From NCBI RefSeq assembly GCF_002095385.1, contig NZ_MIPP01000018.1, forward strand, positions 1-64,000: DNA of 64,000 bases, read 5' to 3'. This document shows, one piece after another, positions 26,563-35,905 of this stretch. The DNA is from Pantoea eucrina (GTDB lineage Bacteria; Pseudomonadota; Gammaproteobacteria; Enterobacterales; Enterobacteriaceae). The position numbers were made by a program, and so were the translations under genes. Positions within the stretch are counted from its first letter, which is position 1; the number at the start of each line of letters is the position of its first letter. A model generated the notes under the pieces. That model had not been told where the DNA came from. It ran no database searches and worked only from the letters and a program-made list of their open reading frames with translations.

Positions 26563-26772
26563 CGTATTCTCTGTGGTTATAGACCGATCGTCAGGCGCAC
26601 CTCAGACGGCATCAGGAGGCTTGCCGCAGCACAGGCGGATAGCACTGATGATCCTGGAAAAAGTGAGCCCGCGGATGACATCGTCGCTTTGAGTGTGCGA
26701 TAAAACACCATAGTCGATATATACGCAGCGTGCATAACTGTCCGGCAGCCCAGAGAAGGAAAATCACAAGCA

Positions 26773-27465
26773 ATGAAAACCATCGGTATTCTGGGCGGAA
26801 TGTCTGCTGCCTCAACGCAAACCTACTATCGTCAGCTATGCGAGCTGACGCGCCAGCAGCTGGGTGGCCTGCACTCGCCGGAGCTGCTGATTCGATCGCT
26901 CGACTTTGCGCGCATTGAGCAGCTGCAGGCGAGCGGGCAGTGGGCGGCGGCCGGGGAGATCCTCAACGCAGAGGCGCACGCGCTGGCACGCGGCGGCGCA
27001 GATTTTATCGTGCTGGCCACTAATACCATGCACAAACTGGCTGACGTCATGATGAAAGATGTCGCTGTTCCGCTACTGCATATCGCCGATGCTACCGCTG
27101 AGCGCATCGTGGCGTCGGGACTGCGCGCGCCGGGCCTGATCGCCACCGCCTTTACCATGGAGCAGCAGTTCTACCGTCAGCGGCTGGAAGCGGCCGGACT
27201 GCAGCCGCTTATCCCGGATAGCGGCGATCGCGCCAGCGTGCACCACATTATTTATGATGAGCTGTGCAAAGATATCACCACTACAGCCAGCCGCGAGGCG
27301 TTTGAGCAGGTGGCTGAACGGCTGGTCGCGCAGGGCGCGGATTGCATGATCCTCGGCTGTACCGAGGTCGGGATGCTGCTTAATCCGCGTAATGTGTCAG
27401 TTCCCGTCTTTGATACCACGCAGATCCACTGCGAAGCGGCGCTGGCGTTAGCGCTGGCCCCCTGA
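26773..27465 (+). CDS. Aspartate/glutamate racemase, YgeA-like
   Basis: A 230-aa protein with the GILGGMSAAST start. The catalytic pair is Thr83 (ATNTMHK) and Cys196 (LGCTE). Thr in place of the usual first Cys is as in E. coli YgeA, an L-aspartate/glutamate-specific racemase, so activity on L-substrates would be expected. It is convergent with the TetR gene, overlapping 18 bp at the 3' ends. The role may be D-amino-acid supply or broad-spectrum racemisation. Confidence 0.9.
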   Translation: MKTIGILGGMSAASTQTYYRQLCELTRQQLGGLHSPELLIRSLDFARIEQLQASGQWAAAGEILNAEAHALARGGADFIVLATNTMHKLADVMMKDVAVPLLHIADATAERIVASGLRAPGLIATAFTMEQQFYRQRLEAAGLQPLIPDSGDRASVHHIIYDELCKDITTTASREAFEQVAERLVAQGADCMILGCTEVGMLLNPRNVSVPVFDTTQIHCEAALALALAP

Positions 27466-28044
27466 GGCCGGCTGCAGCGCCAGCCGGATGAACGCGGTGA
27501 TATCCCTCATCGCCTGCCGATGCTTCTCTGCTGAGGGAGTGATGCTCAGCACCTCAGCGTAACCATTGAGCATAGCGCTGAGCTGGCGGGTCACCCGGGC
27601 TGCATCAGCGGTGTGAAAGCGCTGCTGCTCCACTCCCTGCTGAATCATGCCGCCAATCAGTGCGCTCCAGCTGGCGATATTCTTTTCAGCGAGTGCGGCC
27701 CAGGCGTCATTGTTCGCCGCCATCTGCCAGAGTGAATCGTAGAGCTTCCACGTTGCATCCACACTATCGGGCAGGTAGATCTCTGCCAGCCGGAGAAGCT
27801 GCTGCTCCGGCGCCAGTTCTTCAGCTTCGCGCGTGAACTGTGCGATCTCCTGCGCCATAAAGCGCTCAAGCGCCGCCAGCGAGAGCGCCTGCCAGTTACT
27901 GAAGTAGTGGTAGATATGGCTGCGCGACAGCCCAAGTTGCTCAGTGACGTCACGGGTCGTGACGCCGGCAATGCCTTTTTCAATAAACAGCGCCACAGCG
28001 GTATCAAGAATACGGTGCTTTAACTCGTCGGTATTTTTCTTCAT
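27448..28044 (-). CDS. TetR-family regulator
   Basis: A 198-aa protein with N-terminal HTH: ALFIEKGIAGVTTRDVTEQLGLSRSHIYHYFSNWQALS at about 17-55. The C-terminal domain resembles BetI-type ligand domains. The target is not evident: the divergent sequence is a FIST remnant, and the tandem operators at 28827-28877 lie 0.8 kb away and may be its sites, which is inference. Confidence 0.85.
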   Translation of the reverse strand: MKKNTDELKHRILDTAVALFIEKGIAGVTTRDVTEQLGLSRSHIYHYFSNWQALSLAALERFMAQEIAQFTREAEELAPEQQLLRLAEIYLPDSVDATWKLYDSLWQMAANNDAWAALAEKNIASWSALIGGMIQQGVEQQRFHTADAARVTRQLSAMLNGYAEVLSITPSAEKHRQAMRDITAFIRLALQPASGGQR

Positions 28045-28117
28045 CTGCGCTTTTGCATTCCGGCCACAATACAGGGCGCATGGTAGCAGATATGCCAGAG
28101 ATTGCCGCGTTTAATCA

Positions 28118-28621
28118 TTGGTGTGGTCTATAACAGCAATTGCTGAAGATTGTGCCGGGCAGGAGGGCAGCTGGCTCTGGCTGCCTGATTCACTGGTCGC
28201 TGAACATGAAACACATATCGTCGATTTGCATCTGGAAGATACGCACAGCGTTATCGACCGTATCAGCGCCATCCAGCGCGACCTGGCCGCCCTTCAGCTG
28301 CGTATGCCGCTCTCTGCCGATCGCACCTTTGCCATGATCTACTGCGACGGCTTATCTGCCTCAGAAGGCTTTTTTATGCAGGCCTGGTATAACAGCGGCC
28401 GCTTTCCCTGTCTGGCCATCGGTGGCTCTGCAGGCGGGCGCGTGACGTTTGATGGTACGTGGATAGGTGCGGGTGGACGGGTGCTGCAGGGGAAAGCGGT
28501 GGTGTTCTGCCGCATGGCGGCCGGTAAATCATTTGCGCCGTTCAAAAGCCAGAATTTTACGCCGCTGGATAAAAGCTGGCTGATCGCAGCCTGCACGCGG
28601 CGTCTGCTATCGCAGCCATGA
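28118..28621 (+). pseudogene. FIST-domain protein remnant (5' truncated)
   Basis: A 167-aa frame. It opens inside the domain without a usual start (TTG at 28118 or GTG at 28121, no ribosome site). FAMIYCDGLSASEGFFMQA, then CLAIGGSAGGRVTFDGTWI and GKAVVFCRM are typical of the FIST-N sensory domain. The first strands of the domain and the whole FIST-C part are missing. FIST proteins are often N-terminal sensors of chemotaxis transducers. The stop overlaps the next small frame as ATGA. Confidence 0.65.
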
Positions 28622-28758
28622 GCCAGCAGACGCGCAGTGAACGGGCTGACATTTCACAACATCTGCAAAGCCTGCGCACGATGACGGCCGGTATGGATGC
28701 GATGCAGGCCGCCGTTGACGAACTGAACGTGCTGCAAAAGCTTTCGGCCGAACGTTAA
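28618..28758 (+). pseudogene. 46-aa helical tail, probable chemoreceptor remnant
   Basis: ATG at 28618 overlaps the stop of the FIST frame (ATGA) and encodes 46 residues ending at 28758. The sequence QHLQSLRTMTAGMDAMQAAVDELNVLQKL is a heptad-like helix. It could be the end of a FIST-MCP transducer whose middle was deleted, or a small coupled partner. I favour the remnant. Confidence 0.4.
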
Positions 28759-28821
28759 TCTGTCTTCCCCGGGCGCATGACTGGCTGCGCCCGATTCTTC
28801 CGGTTTCAGCCTGACAACAGA

Positions 28822-28877
28822 TTGACTTTGAGCAACTGCTCAAATAGACTCGATCTCAATTTGAGCAGCCGCTCAAA
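28822..28877 (+). promoter_or_regulatory. Promoter with two palindromic operators
   Basis: TTTGAGCAACTGCTCAAA (28827-28844) and TTTGAGCAGCCGCTCAAA (28860-28877) are inverted repeats with identical arms, spaced 33 bp centre to centre (three helical turns). A possible promoter, TTGACT (28822-28827) and TAGACT (28845-28850) with a 17-bp spacer, encloses the first operator. A dimeric repressor binding cooperatively is implied. They control the ABC membrane-domain gene at 28902. Confidence 0.75.
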
Positions 28878-28901
28878 TATTTAATAACCTCAGATGAATC
28901 T

Positions 28902-29795
28902 ATGAAAATCCTCAGTGCAAAACATCCTCAGCAGGCTCCGACAGGCGCGGCCGCCATGCTTAAAATGCTGGGAATGCGCCACAGTAAAAAACTGATTATT
29001 ACACTCGGGCTGGTAGTTGCCGAAAACGCACTCTATCTGCTTTACCCGTTACTGGCGGGGTTTGCCGTCAACGCCATACTGGCGGGTAACGCGCTGCATG
29101 CGGTGCTTTATGCCGTGATGGTGCTGGTTATGTGGCTGATTGGTGCCGCACGACGCAGCATTGATACCCGTACCTTTGCCCGCATTTATGCAGAAATGGC
29201 CGTACCGGTGATCCTCGCTCAGCGTCGTGAAAACAATCGCGCTTCCATGGTGGCCGCCCGGGTGACGCTGTCACGTGAGTTTGTCGACTTTTTTGAAAAG
29301 CATCTGCCGGTGCTGATCACCTCAGTAGCCTCCATCGCTGGTGCGGCGGGTATGCTGCTGCTGATTGAGTTCTGGTCAGGCGTGGCGTGCCTCGGCATTC
29401 TGCTGTTTTTTGCGCTGTTTCTGAAAGGATTCACACGTAAGAATGAGCAGCTGTTTCTGCGCCTGAATAACCGGCTGGAAAAAGAGGTCGATCTGGTGAG
29501 TCACGCGCCCGCCTCACCGCTGGTACGGCACTATCGCGTCCTGGCCCGGCTGCGGATCTGCCTCTCCGATCGCGAAGCGTTCGGCTATCTGGCCATTGGC
29601 AGCGTAGCCGCGCTGCTGTTTGGCAGCACCATCCTGGTGATGAGCCTGAGAGGTGGCGTGGAGGCGGGGCACGTCTACTCTGTCATGACCTATATGTGGA
29701 TGTTTGCCATGAGCCTTGATGACGCCCCTCAGCTGCTGGAAAAATATTCTCAGCTGAAGGATATCGGACGCCGGGTAAACAGCGGTCAGGTCTGA
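28902..29795 (+). CDS. ABC transporter six-TM domain protein without an ATPase domain
   Basis: A 297-aa protein. It has the exporter-type transmembrane domain (about six helices: 33-55, 58-85, 135-180, 225-250, 255-280), but the frame ends before any Walker A or signature motif. No ATPase gene follows; the next gene is convergent. It is therefore either a stand-alone membrane domain, as in an annotated family of this size, or a truncated exporter. Transcription should be controlled by the tandem operators just upstream. The substrate is unknown. Confidence 0.8.
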   Translation: MKILSAKHPQQAPTGAAAMLKMLGMRHSKKLIITLGLVVAENALYLLYPLLAGFAVNAILAGNALHAVLYAVMVLVMWLIGAARRSIDTRTFARIYAEMAVPVILAQRRENNRASMVAARVTLSREFVDFFEKHLPVLITSVASIAGAAGMLLLIEFWSGVACLGILLFFALFLKGFTRKNEQLFLRLNNRLEKEVDLVSHAPASPLVRHYRVLARLRICLSDREAFGYLAIGSVAALLFGSTILVMSLRGGVEAGHVYSVMTYMWMFAMSLDDAPQLLEKYSQLKDIGRRVNSGQV

Positions 29796-29799
29796 TGCG

Positions 29800-30681
29800 T
29801 CACCCTTCGCTGACCAGGCTCAGCAGATGCAGCACGCTTTTGCTGGGGTGATTACGCCGCCAGGCAAACGCGATATCCGTAAACAGCGTATTGTTCTCAA
29901 TCTCGCAAAACCGCAGCTGCGGATTGCTGATACAGCAGAGTGAAGCGGGCACCAGCGCAATGCCGCTGCCGGCCGCGACCATGCCCAGCGAAGAGGCGAT
30001 CTGCGGGGCCTGCTGAAAGCGACTGGCGCAAAAGCCGGCGCGCAGGCAGGTACTGACAATCAGCTCATAGAGGCTGGGCGCCACCTCGCGTGGAAACATA
30101 ATCAGCGTCTCTTCCGCCAGCTGCGTCAGTGCCAGGCTTGCCTGCTGGCTCAGCGCATGCCCGGCCGGCAGCGCAATCATCATACGTTCAGTCGCGATAA
30201 CCCGCAGATTGAAAGCTTTGCTGCTTTCGCACGGCAGACGGATAAACGCAGCATCCAGCAGGCCGTCACGCAGATCCTGCATCAGCAGCGCCATATTCTC
30301 TTCGCGGGTGATAAGCTCCATCGCCGGATAGCGCGCCCTGAAGCGCCCGATAAGTTCAAACACCGGCGAACCAAACGCAACGGAGCTGGCAAAACCCAGC
30401 GACATCTGACCGCTCATTCCCCGCGCCACGCCGCGCGCTTTCTCCAGCGCGTGGTCTGCCAGCTGCACAATCTGCAGCGCATCAGGCAAAAATGCGCGTC
30501 CCGCTTCCGTCAGCTCAACGCCGCGCGTGAGGCGTTTCAGCAGCGGCGTCCCTATCTCATGCTCCAGACGCTGGATCTGCTGACTTAGCGGTGGCTGAGA
30601 AATACCGAGCATCTCAGCTGCACGGGTAAAGTGCAGCGTTTCGGCAACGGCAACAAAATAACGCAGATGGCGCAGTTCCAT
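29800..30681 (-). CDS. budR: LysR-type regulator of the butanediol genes (BudR/AlsR-like)
   Basis: A 293-aa LysR protein. The N-terminal HTH is MELRHLRYFVAVAETLHFTRAAEMLGISQPPLSQQIQRLE, followed by the periplasmic-binding-like effector domain. It is divergent from budA with a 104-bp shared region, the arrangement of budR-budABC in Klebsiella and Raoultella. BudR/AlsR activates the operon in response to acetate under acidic fermentative conditions. The symbol rests mainly on context. Confidence 0.82.
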   Translation of the reverse strand: MELRHLRYFVAVAETLHFTRAAEMLGISQPPLSQQIQRLEHEIGTPLLKRLTRGVELTEAGRAFLPDALQIVQLADHALEKARGVARGMSGQMSLGFASSVAFGSPVFELIGRFRARYPAMELITREENMALLMQDLRDGLLDAAFIRLPCESSKAFNLRVIATERMMIALPAGHALSQQASLALTQLAEETLIMFPREVAPSLYELIVSTCLRAGFCASRFQQAPQIASSLGMVAAGSGIALVPASLCCISNPQLRFCEIENNTLFTDIAFAWRRNHPSKSVLHLLSLVSEG

Positions 30682-30785
30682 ATCAAAAACGTCTCAAAGC
30701 TGGCAGCTTTCGCTATTGGATTCTGTGAGCAGGCTGGCTCATTCTGATATTAACACGGCTTAACTATCAGTTTGCGAGGCAGTAA

Positions 30786-31568
30786 ATGTATGATTTTGTA
30801 TCTGCTTGTTCATGTGAAGAACAGCTCAGGAAAACCGCTGATCAGCTGGCCAGTCAATCAGCAGAAAAGGTTATCTATCAGACCTCGCTGATGAGCGCAC
30901 TGCTGCACGGCGTCTATGACGGTACGACAACCGTTGCCCGGCTGCTGGAGAAGGGCGATTTTGGTCTCGGCACCTTTAATCAGCTTGATGGCGAACTGAT
31001 CGCCTTTGATCGCCAGGTCTGGCAGCTACGTGCTGACGGCAGCGCCCGTCCGGCCCATCCGGATCAGCAATCCCCGTTTGCGGTCATGACCTTTTTCACC
31101 CCGGAACACCAGCACCATTTCAGCGAAAAATGCAGTCGTGAAGAGGTACACCGCGTCATCGATAGCGTGATTACCTCGGATAATCATTTTTGCGCGCTGC
31201 GTATCAGCGGCGACTTTGTCTCGGTGCAGACGCGCACCGTGCCCTGCCAGTGCCGCCCCTATCGTTCAATGCCTGACGTACTGGGCAACCAGCCCACGTT
31301 TGATTTTCGTCAGCGCACCGGCGAACTGATCGGTTTTCGCACGCCGCAATATATGCAGGGCATCAATGTCGCGGGTTATCACGAGCATTTTATTACCGAT
31401 GACCGGCAGGGCGGTGGCCACATTCTCGACTATGTGCTGGCGCAGGGCACGCTGACCTTTGGCGCAATCAGCAAACTGGTGATCGACTTACCGCAGGATC
31501 GCGACTTTCTGCAGGCCAATCTGACCCCTGACAACCTGGATGAAGCTATCCGCTCCGTTGAAAGTTAA
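30786..31568 (+). CDS. budA: Acetolactate decarboxylase
   Basis: A 260-aa cytoplasmic enzyme that converts alpha-acetolactate to acetoin. The Zn-binding His residues are visible in [24 protein letters not shown] near residue 195-215. [33 protein letters not shown] is the typical N-terminal segment. First gene of the bud operon; 11 bp before budB. The ribosome site GAGGCAG precedes the ATG. Confidence 0.95.
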   Translation: MYDFVSACSCEEQLRKTADQLASQSAEKVIYQTSLMSALLHGVYDGTTTVARLLEKGDFGLGTFNQLDGELIAFDRQVWQLRADGSARPAHPDQQSPFAVMTFFTPEHQHHFSEKCSREEVHRVIDSVITSDNHFCALRISGDFVSVQTRTVPCQCRPYRSMPDVLGNQPTFDFRQRTGELIGFRTPQYMQGINVAGYHEHFITDDRQGGGHILDYVLAQGTLTFGAISKLVIDLPQDRDFLQANLTPDNLDEAIRSVES

Positions 31569-31579
31569 TAACCGAGGTA

Positions 31580-33262
31580 ATGATGAAAGAAATTAAAACC
31601 CAAACGAGCTGGCGCAGCGGGGCAGATCTGGTCGTTGCGCAGCTGGAAACCCAGGGCGTAAAGCATGTGTTTGGCATTCCCGGTGCGAAAATCGACAAGG
31701 TATTCGATTCGCTGGTGGATTCGCGCATTGAACTGATCCCGGTGCGTCATGAGGCAAATGCCGCTTTCATGGCTGCAGCGGTCGGGCGGCTCACCGGCAA
31801 CGCAGGCGTCGCGCTGGTCACCTCCGGGCCTGGCTGTTCCAACCTGGTAACCGGTATGGCAACCGCCACCAGCGAGGGCGATCCGGTGGTGGCGATTGGC
31901 GGCGCGGTAAAACGGTCGGACAGCGCAAAACAGGTTCACCAGAGCATGGATACGGTACCGATATTTCGCCCGGTCACCCGATTTGCCGTCGAAGTCACCG
32001 ACGCGTCTGCCCTGGCAGAATGCGTGTCTAACGCGTTTCGTCACGCGGAAAACGGGCGCGGTGGCGGGGCGTTCCTTAGCCTGCCGCAGGATATCGTCGA
32101 TCAGCCGGTGACCGGCAGCCTGCTGCAGCATAAGGCACGCGTTACGCTGGGCGCCGCGCCAGACTCGCTGGTGGATGCGGTAAGCCGCGAAATTGCCCGC
32201 GCAAAAAATCCGGTGATCCTGCTGGGACTAATGGCGAGTCAGCCGGAGAACAGCGCGGCCATCCATGAGCTGCTGAGCAGAAGCCATATTCCGGTGACCA
32301 GTACCTATCAGGCGGCGGGCGCGGTACGGCAGGAACATTTCTCGCGCTTTGCCGGGCGAATCGGCCTGTTTAATAATCAGGCGGGCGATCGTCTGCTGCA
32401 GCAGGCTGACCTGATCATCACCATCGGCTACAGCCCGGTAGAGTATGAGCCGGCGATGTGGAACCGCGGCAACGCGCTCCTGGTGCATATCGATGTGCTG
32501 CCCGCCGAGACCGATAACCGCTACCTGCCCGATGCGGAGCTGGTAGGGGACATTGCACAAACCGTACGCAACATTGCGGCACGTATTGACTCGCCGCTAC
32601 AGCTCAGCACCGCTGCAGCAGCCATTCTTGATGACCGGCAGCATCAGCGGCAGCTGCTGGCACTGCAGGGCGCAAGCCTTGACCAGTTTGCGCTGCATCC
32701 GCTGCGTATCGTGCGTGCAATGCAGGACATCATTAACAGCGATGTCAGTCTGACAGTGGATATGGGCAGCTTTCATATCTGGATCGCCCGCTATCTTTAC
32801 AGTTTCCGCGCACGGCAAATCATGATTTCTAACGGCCAGCAGACTATGGGCGTTGCGCTGCCGTGGGCGATTGGGGCCTGGCTGGTTGATCCTGCCCGTA
32901 AAGTGGTGTCGGTCTCCGGCGATGGCGGCTTCCTGCAATCCAGCATGGAGCTTGAGACGGCGGTGCGGCTTAACGCCAATATTCTGCACATTATCTGGGT
33001 GGATAACGCCTACAACATGGTGGCCATTCAGGAGGAGAAAAAATATCAGCGCGTTTCCGGGGTGAACTTCGGCCCGGTAGATTTCAAAGCCTACGCTGAG
33101 GCGTTTGGCGCTGCCGGCTTCTCCGTTAACAGCGCAGCAGAGCTGGAGCCAGTGCTGCGCCGGGCCATGGACGTGAACGGTCCGGCCGTGGTCGCCATTC
33201 CGGTTGACTACAGCGATAACCCGCTGCTGATGGGTCAGCTGCACCTCAGCCAGCTGCTTTAA
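31580..33262 (+). CDS. budB: Catabolic acetolactate synthase
   Basis: A 560-aa ThDP enzyme that condenses two pyruvates to alpha-acetolactate. The N-terminal Glu that activates ThDP is in [11 protein letters not shown]. The ThDP-Mg motif is [30 protein letters not shown]. No FAD-binding insert is expected for the catabolic type. [15 protein letters not shown] matches BudB/AlsS. Second gene of the operon; 21 bp before budC. Confidence 0.95.
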   Translation: MMKEIKTQTSWRSGADLVVAQLETQGVKHVFGIPGAKIDKVFDSLVDSRIELIPVRHEANAAFMAAAVGRLTGNAGVALVTSGPGCSNLVTGMATATSEGDPVVAIGGAVKRSDSAKQVHQSMDTVPIFRPVTRFAVEVTDASALAECVSNAFRHAENGRGGGAFLSLPQDIVDQPVTGSLLQHKARVTLGAAPDSLVDAVSREIARAKNPVILLGLMASQPENSAAIHELLSRSHIPVTSTYQAAGAVRQEHFSRFAGRIGLFNNQAGDRLLQQADLIITIGYSPVEYEPAMWNRGNALLVHIDVLPAETDNRYLPDAELVGDIAQTVRNIAARIDSPLQLSTAAAAILDDRQHQRQLLALQGASLDQFALHPLRIVRAMQDIINSDVSLTVDMGSFHIWIARYLYSFRARQIMISNGQQTMGVALPWAIGAWLVDPARKVVSVSGDGGFLQSSMELETAVRLNANILHIIWVDNAYNMVAIQEEKKYQRVSGVNFGPVDFKAYAEAFGAAGFSVNSAAELEPVLRRAMDVNGPAVVAIPVDYSDNPLLMGQLHLSQLL

Positions 33263-33265
33263 TAA

Positions 33266-34056
<791 letters not shown>

Positions 34057-34120
34057 GACCTGAGAGGCGTCGCGCCGTGCGGCACTGACGGCGCGGCGCT
34101 CCCTTCTATGCGCGGCTCAC

Positions 34121-35905
34121 TCAGCGACACTGTTCACGCAGCTTCCACAGCAGCCACGCATCCAGTTCCCGATCGGCCATGGGCCTGGCGTAAAAGTATC
34201 CCTGCGCCTGATCGCAGCCATACTCCGTCAGGGTATCGACGGTTTCCGCATTCTCGACACCTTCTGCCAGTACCACATAGTCCAGCTCTTTCAGCATGCT
34301 GATAATGCTGCGGGCGATGATACGCGATGCCATATCTGAAGAGAGATCGCTGATCAGAGAGCGATCGAGCTTGATGACATCCAGCGGCATACGCCGCAGA
34401 TAACTGATATTGCTGTAGCCGGTGCCAAAATCATCCAGCGAAATACCAAAGCCGCGCTGTTTCAGCCGCATCAGCCCGGCCATTGCCATCGGGCTCTCAA
34501 TAATGCGTTCGGTTTCCAGACACTCAATACCCAGCAGAGAAGTCGGCAGGCGGTGGCGCTGCATTTGCTCCTCCAGCATGGCGGCAAACTCTTCACGCGC
34601 AAAATCGTTGAGGCTGACATTAACCGTGACGGGCAGCTGCGTACAGTGATTGCGCAGTCGCGCCATGCGCGCAATTGTCTGATCAATGACCCACGTGGTC
34701 ATCGCCTGCAGCAGCTCGGTCTGCTCCGCCAGCGGGACGAATGCCACCGGAGAGAGCTCGCCATGAACCGGATGACGCCAGCGGATTAGCGCCTCCAGAC
34801 CAATCGGCGCGCCGGTTTGCAGACATATTTTTGGCTGATAAACCAGATAAAGTCCGCCTTCGCTGCGCAGCGCGGCGGCGAACTCATGCATCAGGGTATA
34901 ATCACGGCTGTGCTGCACCTCTGCCGATGCGCTGTAGGCTACGGAAGGCAGGTTACGTCCGATAGCTTCATGCAGCGCGCTGACCGCACGGCGCAGAATT
35001 TCACTGCCGCTAAAGCAGCCAGCGGTAAAATCTGCCTGACCGGTATGGGTGGTCAGCGCAACGGAAAGCCCTTCGCCTAAATCAGCGCTTATTCCTTCCA
35101 TCCGCCCGGCAATCCACTCCGCGCTCAGGCGGCTGCTGGTGCGGGTGAGCAGCGCGAAACGCCCGGTTGCAACCGTATAAAGCAGTTCGCCCAGCGACGG
35201 GCGCAGGCGCAGCGGCAGCAGCGTGGCAACATCTTTCAGCAGGCTTTCCACCGGGCCGACGCCCATTGAGCGCGCCAGCTCCCAGGCGCGCGGCATATCG
35301 ACACACTCAATCAGCACCAGACGCCGGGGCGTGATATCGCCAGACGTGGCAAGATGCTGCAGATCGCGGATCAGCCGCTGCCGGTTTGGCAGGCCGGTAA
35401 CCGGGTCGGTAAAGCCCGCTGCGTGCCACGCTTCCAGGAAGGAGATCACCAGATTTGCCAGCAGCCGCAGCGTCTCCAGCTGCTCCGTACCGAAGGGGTG
35501 CGGCTCAACATCGGTGACGCAGAGGGTACCAAAGATAACCCCTTCGCGGTTTTTCAGCGGCACGCCCGCGTAAAAGCGGATCCAGGGCGAGCCGGTGACA
35601 AAACGATGCGTGACAAAGCGGGCGTCAAGCCAGGTATCCGGGATGACCATCGGGCTGTCATCATCAACCACATAGCGGCAGAGCGACTCTTCGCGGGTGG
35701 TCTGCTTCAGCGTAAAATTGCGCGCCGCACGGATATACTGGTCACGCTCATCCAGTACTGAAACAAAACATCCCGGGATCCCCAGCACCTGGCTGGCCAG
35801 CCGGGCAAATTTACCCAGTACTTCGTCACGACACTCATCCGGTTCGCGCAGCGCCTGCAGGGCACGACGGTGCAGACTCTCATCATCCGCAGAATCAATT
35901 AGCAC
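34121..35905 (-). CDS. GAF-GGDEF(degenerate)-EAL phosphodiesterase
   Basis: A 594-aa protein starting at GTG 35905, with GGAGG upstream, overlapping the stop of the preceding gene (GTGCTAA). A GAF domain spans about 20-165. The GGDEF region is reduced: the signature site reads ATGRFALL. The EAL domain (about 345-590) is complete: EALIRW, NVSLNDF, LDDFGTGYSN, IKLDRSL, LAEGVEN, QGYFYARP. It should hydrolyse c-di-GMP, with the dead GGDEF perhaps binding GTP as regulator. Translation is coupled to the cyclase upstream. Confidence 0.9.
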   Translation of the reverse strand: MLIDSADDESLHRRALQALREPDECRDEVLGKFARLASQVLGIPGCFVSVLDERDQYIRAARNFTLKQTTREESLCRYVVDDDSPMVIPDTWLDARFVTHRFVTGSPWIRFYAGVPLKNREGVIFGTLCVTDVEPHPFGTEQLETLRLLANLVISFLEAWHAAGFTDPVTGLPNRQRLIRDLQHLATSGDITPRRLVLIECVDMPRAWELARSMGVGPVESLLKDVATLLPLRLRPSLGELLYTVATGRFALLTRTSSRLSAEWIAGRMEGISADLGEGLSVALTTHTGQADFTAGCFSGSEILRRAVSALHEAIGRNLPSVAYSASAEVQHSRDYTLMHEFAAALRSEGGLYLVYQPKICLQTGAPIGLEALIRWRHPVHGELSPVAFVPLAEQTELLQAMTTWVIDQTIARMARLRNHCTQLPVTVNVSLNDFAREEFAAMLEEQMQRHRLPTSLLGIECLETERIIESPMAMAGLMRLKQRGFGISLDDFGTGYSNISYLRRMPLDVIKLDRSLISDLSSDMASRIIARSIISMLKELDYVVLAEGVENAETVDTLTEYGCDQAQGYFYARPMADRELDAWLLWKLREQCR

